A stretch of 6,526 bases of DNA from NCBI GenBank assembly GCA_964388085.1, contig CAYLZW010000313.1, forward strand, positions 1 through 6,526, read 5' to 3'. Source of the stretch: CAYLZW01 sp964388085. GTDB lineage: Bacteria; Myxococcota; UBA727; CAYLZW01. Under the pieces are notes generated by a model. That model was not told where the DNA came from and made no database searches. It worked only from the letters and a program-made list of their open reading frames with translations. Each line of letters opens with the position of its first letter. Within the stretch, counting starts at the first letter, position 1. A program made the translations under genes and the position numbers. Of this stretch, positions 1 through 5,257 are shown in pieces.

Positions 1-579
1 CACCCGCTGCCGGAGAAGATCTCGGGCTCGGACCTCGCCGAGCCGCTGCTCGCGAGCGCGGCGCACGAGGGGCTGCGGGTGTTCTTCCTCGGCGCGCGCG
101 AGGGCATCGCTGCGCGCGCGGCGGAGCGGGCGCGGGCGCGCCATCCATCGCTGCAGATCGTCGGCGTCGAGTCGCCCCCGCTCGGCTTCGAGAAGGACCC
201 GGACGCGCTCCACCTGGTGCTCGACAAGGTGCGCGCCTCGTCACCGCACCTCGTGCTGGTCGCGCTCGGCTGCCCCAAGCAGGAGCTGTTCATGGCCGCG
301 CACCACGAGGCGCTCCGGCCGGCGGTGCTGCTGGGCGTCGGCGCGACGCTCGACTTTCTCGCCGGGACGGTGCAGCGCGCGCCGGCGTGGATGTCCCGCG
401 TCGGGCTCGAGTGGCTCTACCGCCTCGCGCAGGAGCCGCGCCGAATGGCCTCGCGCTATCTCGTGCGCGACCGAGCCATCGTCTCCATCACGCTCGCCAT
501 GCTCCGACAGCCGTGGGAGCGCCGCGCCTATACGGTCGAGCCCGAGGCTGGCGGCGCCGGCTCGACCGCGCAAAGCTGA
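1..579 (+). CDS. WecG/TagA/CpsF family glycosyltransferase, C-terminal part (5' end outside window)
   Basis: The reading frame is open from base 1 and ends at TGA 577-579, giving 192 residues. Family members usually have about 230-260, so some N-terminal residues, including the usual catalytic Asp region, lie off the left edge. A GTG at 79 could be mistaken for the start, but family-like sequence (ISGSDL) continues upstream of it, so the gene is partial. Visible family signatures are the Rossmann-like RVFFLGARE after GSDL, the VALGCPKQE core (about residues 87-95 of the fragment), and DFLAGTVQRAPAWM followed by GLEWLYRL (about 119-142). Members transfer a sugar, often an N-acetylhexosamine or mannosaminuronic acid type, from a nucleotide donor to a polyprenyl-diphosphate-linked acceptor at the inner face of the cytoplasmic membrane. 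The donor cannot be read from this sequence. Its place ahead of a phosphoglycosyltransferase fits an early step in EPS repeat-unit assembly. The last ~20 residues are a poorly conserved Gly/Ala/Ser tail. Confidence 0.9.
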   Translation, partial: HPLPEKISGSDLAEPLLASAAHEGLRVFFLGAREGIAARAAERARARHPSLQIVGVESPPLGFEKDPDALHLVLDKVRASSPHLVLVALGCPKQELFMAAHHEALRPAVLLGVGATLDFLAGTVQRAPAWMSRVGLEWLYRLAQEPRRMASRYLVRDRAIVSITLAMLRQPWERRAYTVEPEAGGAGSTAQS

Positions 580-593
580 CGGCGCTGGCAAAT

Positions 594-635
594 GAATGTG
601 CTCCATGTCGAAGCTGCACCGCACATTCGACATGG
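594..635. promoter_or_regulatory. Interleaved inverted repeats, candidate activator (enhancer-binding protein) site
   Basis: Two perfect inverted repeats overlap here. One is CCATGTCGAA (603-612) with TTCGACATGG (626-635). The other is GAATGTGC (594-601) with GCACATTC (621-628). Read as half-sites, there are two ATGT-type copies (ATGTGC 596-601, ATGTCG 605-610) followed by two in inverse orientation (GCACAT 621-626, CGACAT 628-633). The centre lies about 205 bases upstream of the start point predicted from the sigma-54 element at 795-809, a normal distance for an upstream activating sequence bound by an NtrC-type activator. That role is inferred. The alternative is an RNA hairpin 18-60 bases after the glycosyltransferase stop. 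It is followed by GGGCGGGCGG rather than a T run, so it is not a typical intrinsic terminator. Confidence 0.5.
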
Positions 636-794
636 GGCGGGCGGAGGTCCGTCGGCACGCACCCGGCCACGTCCTCTTTCGGGCCCATGCACGCGTTTCC
701 GCTCGTGGATTCTCGCCCCAGAGTGTGGGTTCGGGCCACGGAAGCGCGCGGGCCCGGACGCGGCTAACCCGTTGAATTCGCCCACGTGACTGCC

Positions 795-809
795 TGGCAC
801 TTCGATTGC
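795..809 (+). promoter_or_regulatory. Sigma-54 (RpoN) -24/-12 promoter for the epsZ-like gene
   Basis: The sequence TGGCAC TTCGA TTGC matches the sigma-54 core TGGCAC-N5-TTGC at every specified base. The invariant GG is at 796-797 and the invariant GC at 808-809, with the correct 12-base offset. Taking C809 as -12 puts the start point near G821, about 34 bases before the ATG at 855. The element lies in non-coding sequence directly upstream of a gene on the same strand. In M. xanthus, NtrC-like activators (for example Nla24/EpsI) have been linked to EPS production, which agrees with such a promoter here. The element itself is seen; its use is inferred. Confidence 0.75.
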
Positions 810-854
810 GGAGGGTGCCCGTACCCATTGGGCGCGTGCCCCCGAGAGAAGGCC

Positions 855-2261
855 ATGCACGGAACACTCGACAAGCTGACACCGGGCTTTCACGGCAAGC
901 TCACCTTCCTGGTCGACCTGCTGCTGGTCGCGCTGGCCGTCGTGCTCAGCACCTATTGGAGCGAGGCGTTCGTCGCCACGACCGCGCTCTCGCTGCTGCT
1001 GGCGGCCTTCGCCGGCTGGGGCATCGCCATCAGCGTGCTGCGGCTCTACTCCCCGTACACGCCGCGCAGCACGCTCGATAACGTCGTGCTCGCGCTGGTC
1101 GCCGTCGTCCTCCTGGCCATGGGCCTGCGCAGCCTCGACTGGCTCTTCTTCGGCGCCCCGCCCTACCACTTCGACGTCGTGCAGTTCGTCTCGCTGCTGT
1201 TCGTGGGCGTGCTCAGCACGCAGCTGATGCTGTACCGCCCGCTGCGCCAGCACGCCAAGCCGAGCGACGACGTGCTCGTCATCGGCACCGGATCGCTCGG
1301 CGTGGCGACGTGGCGACGTCTCTCCGCGCCCGGCGTGCGCAGCCGCAACGTGGTCGGCTTCCTCCGCTTCGAGGACGACCCGCGCTCCTTGCCCGACGGC
1401 ATCGCCGCGCCCGTGCTCGGCGACGTCGAGGATCTGTTGGCCGTGATCGAGCGGCGGCCGGTCAGCGAGGTCTACATCGCGGCGCGCGTGATGAGCCACG
1501 GCGACAGGATGCAAGACGTCGTCAAGGTCTGCGAAGAGCTCGGCCTGCCCTTCGCGGTGCCGCTGCACAGCTTCGAGTTCAACCGCGCGCAGCTGCTCTC
1601 GAGCGCCGGCTCGGAGACGCCGGACGGCTACCTGCACTACCTCAACACCGAGTCGAAGCCCGTGCAGTGGGCGGTCAAGCGCCTGCTCGACATCGTCTGC
1701 GCCGCGGCCGGGCTGCTCGTGCTCTCGCCGCTCATGATCGGCGTCGCGGTCGCCATCCGGCTCGAGACGAGAGGCCCCGTCTTCTTTCGCCAGACGCGCG
1801 TCGGTCTGCACGGCGCCGGCTTCAGCTTCCTGAAGTTCCGCTCCATGGTGGTGAACGCGGACGCCCTCAAGGACGAGCTCTTGAAGCAGAACGAGATGAA
1901 CGGGCCCGTGTTCAAGATGAAGCACGATCCGCGCGTCACCGCGGTCGGCCGCTTCATCCGCAAGTACTCCATCGACGAGCTGCCCCAGCTCATCAACATC
2001 CTGCGCGGCGATATGACCATCGTCGGTCCGCGCCCGCCCGTGCCGCGCGAGGTGGCGCTCTACAAGCCGTGGCAGCGTCGACGCCTGTCCGTGCGGCCCG
2101 GCCTCACCTGCTACTGGCAGGTGGGCGGCCGCAACGAGATCGGCTTCGAGGAGTGGATGTTGCTCGACCTCCGCTACGTCGACAATTGGAGCGTCTGGAA
2201 GGACATCGCGCTCATCGCCAAGACCGTTCCCGTCGTCGTCACCGGCCGCGGCGCAAGCTGA
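855..2261 (+). CDS. epsZ: Exopolysaccharide biosynthesis polyprenyl glycosylphosphotransferase (EpsZ/WcaJ/WbaP-like)
   Basis: This 468-residue enzyme should transfer a hexose-1-phosphate from a UDP-sugar to undecaprenyl phosphate, the committed first step of EPS repeat-unit synthesis, at the inner membrane. Four hydrophobic segments lie near residues 16-34, 40-62, 76-93 and 104-122. A Rossmann-type CoA-binding-like domain with GTGSLG follows (144-149), then a membrane segment (about 277-300). The C-terminal bacterial sugar transferase domain (about 275-468) has KFRSM (327-331), the catalytic Asp-Glu pair in SIDELPQL (D374, E375), GPRPP (391-395) and the RPGLTCYWQVGGRNE stretch. Length and domain order are complete for the family. 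ATG 855 was chosen over an in-frame GTG at 786. The GTG has no ribosome site and lies upstream of the sigma-54 element, so the predicted transcript would not include it. A GAGAGAAGG purine run at 844-852 precedes the ATG, though its AAGG part is unusually close. The sugar (glucose or galactose) is not determined. The symbol follows the M. xanthus locus order. Confidence 0.93.
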   Translation: MHGTLDKLTPGFHGKLTFLVDLLLVALAVVLSTYWSEAFVATTALSLLLAAFAGWGIAISVLRLYSPYTPRSTLDNVVLALVAVVLLAMGLRSLDWLFFGAPPYHFDVVQFVSLLFVGVLSTQLMLYRPLRQHAKPSDDVLVIGTGSLGVATWRRLSAPGVRSRNVVGFLRFEDDPRSLPDGIAAPVLGDVEDLLAVIERRPVSEVYIAARVMSHGDRMQDVVKVCEELGLPFAVPLHSFEFNRAQLLSSAGSETPDGYLHYLNTESKPVQWAVKRLLDIVCAAAGLLVLSPLMIGVAVAIRLETRGPVFFRQTRVGLHGAGFSFLKFRSMVVNADALKDELLKQNEMNGPVFKMKHDPRVTAVGRFIRKYSIDELPQLINILRGDMTIVGPRPPVPREVALYKPWQRRRLSVRPGLTCYWQVGGRNEIGFEEWMLLDLRYVDNWSVWKDIALIAKTVPVVVTGRGAS

Positions 2262-2368
2262 TTCTGCAGCGCCGGCGTGTGGATCCGCCCTCTCCTGCAC
2301 TCCCGGACCGGCGCCCTCGTGACCATGTTCCCGCAGCGCTCGCACGAGCGACGGGAGGGCTCCGAGCG

Positions 2369-2774
2369 ATGACTCAACCCGCTTCGTCACCGGAGATGTC
2401 GCGGGAGACCATCCTCGTCCTCGGAGACACGCCCGAGCTGAGGCTGTCCCTGCTCGCGACGCTCGTCGTCGCCATGGGTCGTGCGCGGCTGGACACCCCG
2501 CGTGCGCGGCCCCTGGGTGTTCGGGCGGTTCGGGCGCATTTGGAGCGTCAGCAACATCTCCGTCGTCGGGCCCTCGTTGAACCCGGCGCTGAATCTGCTC
2601 GCCGTCCCGTTCGCCGACGAGCGCCTCGGCCGAGGCGGCGCGGGCCTCGGAGCGGCCTCAACCACGGTCGCCACCGAGACTTTCGCCTGCCTGCCGATGC
2701 TGACAGCGCGCGGCGGCGCCGGAGTGGATCGGCGCTTGATTACAACGCTCGCCAAGACGGAACCGCAACCGTGA
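2369..2774 (+). pseudogene. Probable frameshifted gene remnant, N-terminus response-regulator-like
   Basis: The 532 bases between the epsZ-like gene and the OPX gene hold no intact recognisable gene. ATG 2369 has a strong ribosome site (GGGAGGG, 2353-2359). The first ~33 codons include RETILVLGDTPELRLSLLAT, resembling strand 1 and helix 1 of a receiver domain, although the usual acidic pair is degraded to Gly-Asp. From about 2470 this frame becomes arginine-rich and loses codon bias. The next frame (+1) then gains typical high-GC third positions, reading FGRFGRIW, then NISVVGPSLNPALNLLAV, to TGA 2772-2774. I do not recognise this second part. One indel between about 2465 and 2500 would join the two. 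The alternative is that the first frame is intact as a 142-residue protein ending at 2797, where its stop overlaps the next ATG (ATGA, 2794-2797). Its later composition argues against that. Bases 2262-2368 show nothing else. In M. xanthus I recall a Wzx flippase gene at this position; nothing Wzx-like is seen here. Confidence 0.35.
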
Positions 2775-2793
2775 ACAAGCTCAGGGACTGCCG

Positions 2794-3384
2794 ATGAAGA
2801 TTCACGCGACCATCCTCGCCCTCGTCTGCCTGCTCGGCAGCGGCTGCCTTCACCTCGACCCCTACGTCTGGGTCGACGATCTCCCTGAGGACGCCTACCA
2901 GCCGGACGCCTACCGCATCCAACCGGGTGACTCGCTGCACGTGAGCATCTGGAACCAGGAGGAGCTCACCGGAGACGTGCGCGTCCGTCCGGATGGTCAG
3001 ATCACCTTGCCGCTCATCGGCGACGTCCCCGTCGCGGGCCTCTCGCCCACCGACGCGAGCGACATCATCAAGCGTCACCTCGACGGGCTCGTGCTGAACC
3101 CGGCGGTGGCGGTCGCCGTGCGGGAGGGACACGTGCCGCGCGTGTCGGTGCTCGGCGAGGTGCACACCGCCGGGCAGTTCACGCTCGACCGCCAGGAGAC
3201 CGTGCTGCACCTCATCGCCAAGGCGGGCGGCCTCACGGAATTCGCCCAACCCGACGCCATCTTCGTCGTGCGCAAGGGCAACGAACAAAAGCGCATCCGC
3301 TTCTCTTACGACGAGCTCTCGCGCGGCAAGGGGCGCGGCCTCGAATTCCGGCTGCGAGACGGCGACGTCATCGTGGTGGAGTGA
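2794..3384 (+). CDS. epsY: Polysaccharide export (OPX/Wza-family) lipoprotein lacking the outer-membrane helix
   Basis: This 196-residue periplasmic export protein has a lipoprotein signal, a hydrophobic run at residues 5-15 followed by GSGC with the lipidated Cys at 18. The polysaccharide export domain spans about 40-105 and opens with YRIQPGDSLHVSIW, then RPDGQITLPLIGDV (65-78). An SLBB domain follows (about 117-165, RVSVLGEVHTAGQF). The protein ends at GDVIVVE, directly after the usual closing strand. Wza of E. coli is about 380 residues and continues into a C-terminal helix that forms the outer-membrane pore; that part is absent here. OPX proteins of this short type, such as M. xanthus EpsY/WzaX, are thought to work with a separate beta-barrel, and the next gene fits that role, starting 9 bases downstream. 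ATG 2794 has AGGGA at 2783-2787, six bases away. The family is certain; the symbol rests on locus order. Confidence 0.93.
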   Translation: MKIHATILALVCLLGSGCLHLDPYVWVDDLPEDAYQPDAYRIQPGDSLHVSIWNQEELTGDVRVRPDGQITLPLIGDVPVAGLSPTDASDIIKRHLDGLVLNPAVAVAVREGHVPRVSVLGEVHTAGQFTLDRQETVLHLIAKAGGLTEFAQPDAIFVVRKGNEQKRIRFSYDELSRGKGRGLEFRLRDGDVIVVE

Positions 3385-3393
3385 GGGGCTCTC

Positions 3394-4623
3394 ATGCAGA
3401 CCGCGTCCCTCGTGCTCGTGGTGCTGAGCGCCCTGAGCGCCGACAACAGCCTCGACTTCGGTGTGCGCGCGGAGGGCCGCGGCGGCCTCGTGCGGGCCGT
3501 CGACGCGTCCCTGCCGGTCCCCACCGCCGACATGCGCGTGAGCCCCGTCGTGGAGGCGGCCACGGAGATGCGCGGGCTCGACCTCGCCGCCGGCTACCAA
3601 CCGGACCTCAACATGCGCGCGTCGCTCACGGGCGGAGCGCCGCTCGTGTTCCATCGCGGGCGCGCGCGGCTACACGCCGGACAGGGCCGCGGGCCACACC
3701 TCGACCTCGGCTTCGGCCTCGCCGCGGGTGACGTCGACTTCACCGTCGCGAACCAGGAGCTCGAGTCCCCGTTCGGCCTGGCCTCCCAGGGCGGCATCGT
3801 CTCGCTCACGGCCATCGTGGCCACGGCGAACGTGACGCATCGGCCGACCGACGAATTCGACTACGGCGTGCGCACGTCGCTGCAGACCCTCGGCACGCCC
3901 ACCGCTTACGACGACGAGGTGCCGCCGCTGCAGACCCTGCCGCGCGCGGAGGTCTACGCGAACCTGCTGGTCGGGCGCTTCGATCAATTCCAATTGCTTG
4001 GCAGCGTGCACGGCGCCTGGCCCTTCATGCTCGCCGTGGTGCCGCGCACGACGCGACTGACCCCCGCGTACGTCGGCACGCAGCCGGAGCTGCGCTGGTC
4101 CCACCGCTGGACGCGCACGCTGATGTCCACGGTGCGCGGCGGCGCGCTGCTCGCCTACCAGCGCACCGGGCACATCATCGAGGACGGCGTCCCCGTCATG
4201 TTCCCGGTCATGAGCGTCATGGTGGGCGATCAGCGGCGTGCCATGCGCTGGGCGCGCGTGTCGACCGGCCTCACCGTGGGCGTTTCGCCCCTCTATGATC
4301 CATTCCTCGTCGGACTGTCACAGCGCTTCTTCATGCAGCTCGCCAATGAGATCGAGCTCGGACGCATGTGGAGCATTGAGTCGTCGGCGCAGTACATGAC
4401 CCTGGTCGCCGCCCTGGTGCCCGACATCAGCCGCGGCGCCGAGAGCGACGACCACATCACGGGCGTGTCGACGGCGGTGGTGCGCCACTTCTCCCACAAC
4501 CTCTCGGTGGAGGGCGGCGGCTTCGCCGGGCTGCGCATCGATGAGAGCGACGCTGGCCTCTACTTTGCTCCCCAGCTCGTCCTCTATCTCGCCGTCACGG
4601 CCGGCTTCGGTCTCGACACCTAG
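3394..4623 (+). CDS. Predicted outer-membrane beta-barrel protein, WzpX/EpsX-like polysaccharide export porin
   Basis: The product is 409 residues. A short hydrophobic N-terminus (about residues 4-16, ending ALSA before DNS) looks like a signal peptide but has no Lys or Arg in its n-region. The same-frame stop of the previous gene (3382-3384) prevents any longer start. GAGGGG at 3383-3388 overlaps that stop and sits five bases before the ATG. The mature protein shows no long hydrophobic helix. It has repeated short amphipathic strands of alternating polar and hydrophobic residues, for example HLDLGFGLAAGDVDFTVA and EVYANLLVGRFDQFQLLGSV, and ends in strand-like LVLYLAVTAGFGLDT. Its place right after an OPX protein without an outer-membrane segment matches M. 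xanthus EpsX/WzpX, a beta-barrel proposed to complete the outer-membrane pore. That assignment rests on fold appearance and position, not on a sequence motif. A generic outer-membrane protein is the alternative. The final residue is Thr rather than the usual aromatic. Confidence 0.8.
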   Translation: MQTASLVLVVLSALSADNSLDFGVRAEGRGGLVRAVDASLPVPTADMRVSPVVEAATEMRGLDLAAGYQPDLNMRASLTGGAPLVFHRGRARLHAGQGRGPHLDLGFGLAAGDVDFTVANQELESPFGLASQGGIVSLTAIVATANVTHRPTDEFDYGVRTSLQTLGTPTAYDDEVPPLQTLPRAEVYANLLVGRFDQFQLLGSVHGAWPFMLAVVPRTTRLTPAYVGTQPELRWSHRWTRTLMSTVRGGALLAYQRTGHIIEDGVPVMFPVMSVMVGDQRRAMRWARVSTGLTVGVSPLYDPFLVGLSQRFFMQLANEIELGRMWSIESSAQYMTLVAALVPDISRGAESDDHITGVSTAVVRHFSHNLSVEGGGFAGLRIDESDAGLYFAPQLVLYLAVTAGFGLDT

Positions 4624-4641
4624 GCGAAGAAATGCGCGCGC

Positions 4642-4809
4642 ATGCACACGTTCCTTCTGCTCAGCATCGTCATCGCCGGTATCGCGCTGCCCATCCGCGC
4701 GGCGCGAGACCCGGATCCACGACGTGGTCTACGCAGGGCAGCGTACGCGATGGTCATCTTCAGCGCGTGTTACGTCGTGGGCGTCCTGTACGTATTGCCG
4801 CGCATCTGA
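4642..4809 (+). CDS. Small two-helix membrane protein, 55 aa, unknown function
   Basis: ATG 4642 to TGA 4807-4809 encodes 55 residues: a hydrophobic segment at about 2-18 (TFLLLSIVIAGIALPI), a basic loop at about 19-32 (RAARDP, then Arg-rich), and a second hydrophobic segment at about 33-53 (YAMVIFSACYVVGVLYVL). This is a tidy helical hairpin with a positive loop, which by the positive-inside rule would face the cytoplasm. It starts 18 bases after the beta-barrel stop and ends 43 bases before the response regulator. Codons follow the local G/C third-position habit less strictly than the neighbours do. The ribosome site is weak (GAAGAAA at 4625-4631), so translation may depend on coupling to the upstream gene. 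A different-frame ORF from 4632 covers the same bases but gives an Arg/His-rich, unstructured product. I do not recognise a family. A small gene at the equivalent place in the M. xanthus eps cluster may be its counterpart. Confidence 0.65.
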   Translation: MHTFLLLSIVIAGIALPIRAARDPDPRRGLRRAAYAMVIFSACYVVGVLYVLPRI

Positions 4810-4843
4810 CTCCTGGGCTGCGTCGCTCGAGCGAGCACGAAAT

Positions 4844-4847
4844 GAGG
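4844..4847 (+). promoter_or_regulatory. Ribosome binding site fixing the response regulator start at GTG 4853
   Basis: GAGG lies five bases before GTG 4853, a normal spacing. The open frame extends upstream to an ATG at 4541, inside the beta-barrel gene, but those residues are Arg/Ser-rich out-of-frame sequence and the receiver fold begins only at 4853. GTG 4847 overlaps the GAGG itself and is a poorer start. Confidence 0.6.
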
Positions 4848-4852
4848 TGTCC

Positions 4853-5257
4853 GTGTCTGCGCTAGTGGTGATCATCGACGACGACGTCGACCTGCTCTTC
4901 CTGCTGACGCGCCACCTCGAGAAGCTGGGCGCGACGACGTGCGGCTTCTCCACGCTGAGCGAAGGGCTGCGGTTCCTCGAGGCGGAGAGAGAGTCGGTCT
5001 CGGCGCTCTGCGTCGATCTCTCGCTGCCGGACGGCAATGGCTTCGAGCTGTGCGCGAGCCTCAAATGGCTGCCGGGCCTCTCGCACGTCCCCGTGCTGCT
5101 CATGAGCGGGCGCACCGGCCTCGACGAGGAGGCGCGCGCCATGGAGGTCGGCGCCGTCGCGTTCTTGAAGAAGCCCTTTCGCACCAAGGTGTTCCTCGAG
5201 CGGCTGACGCCCCTGCTCGACAAGCAGCGCGCGCCGGTCCCGGAGGTGAATGGATGA
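4853..5257 (+). CDS. Single-domain response regulator (CheY-like receiver), EpsW-like
   Basis: The 134-residue product is one complete receiver domain with no output domain. Conserved features are the acidic cluster IIDDD (residues 7-11), the phospho-acceptor Asp55 in VDLSLPDGNGFEL, the switch Ser85 in LLMSGRTG, and the conserved Lys107 in FLKKPF. All residues needed for phosphorylation are present, so it should accept phosphate from a histidine kinase not in the window. Without a DNA-binding domain it must act through protein contacts. Its stop overlaps the start of the co-polymerase gene (ATGA, 5254-5257), which implies coupled translation and a possible role in controlling the export machinery. 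M. xanthus carries a response regulator (epsW) at the corresponding place between the export barrel and the co-polymerase. The C-terminal tail after about residue 122 (LDKQRAPVPEVNG) is short and unstructured. GTG 4853 is the chosen start because the fold begins there. Confidence 0.9.
   Translation: MSALVVIIDDDVDLLFLLTRHLEKLGATTCGFSTLSEGLRFLEAERESVSALCVDLSLPDGNGFELCASLKWLPGLSHVPVLLMSGRTGLDEEARAMEVGAVAFLKKPFRTKVFLERLTPLLDKQRAPVPEVNG

Noticed and set aside
586..601. Second sigma-54-like element (TGGCAAATGAATGTGC)
   Set aside because: The GG to GC distance is one base too long, which normally abolishes recognition.
601..637. Hairpin as an intrinsic terminator of the glycosyltransferase gene
   Set aside because: The stem is good, but the 3' side continues into G-rich sequence with no T run. 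Kept only as a possible regulatory dyad.
786..854. GTG 786 as an earlier start for the epsZ-like gene
   Set aside because: There is no ribosome site, the added residues are Cys/Pro-rich and unlike the family, and the stretch contains the sigma-54 element, so this start would lie upstream of the predicted transcript.
528..2390. Long antisense open frame (620 codons)
   Set aside because: It is an antisense reading of the well-supported phosphoglycosyltransferase gene; its His/Glu/Arg/Ala-rich product has no recognisable domain. Such frames are common in GC-rich coding DNA.
2725..2740. Sigma-54-like element ahead of the OPX gene (TGGATCGGCGCTTGAT)
   Set aside because: The invariant GC at -12 is GA here, and the -24 block is also imperfect.
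2387..2755. Antisense 122-codon frame in the epsZ-OPX gap
   Set aside because: Its Pro/Arg/Thr-rich product has no domain, and the + strand frames show better codon bias over the same bases.
4632..4865. 77-codon frame between the barrel and response regulator
   Set aside because: It is Arg/His-rich without structure and overlaps the better-supported two-helix protein at 4642-4809.
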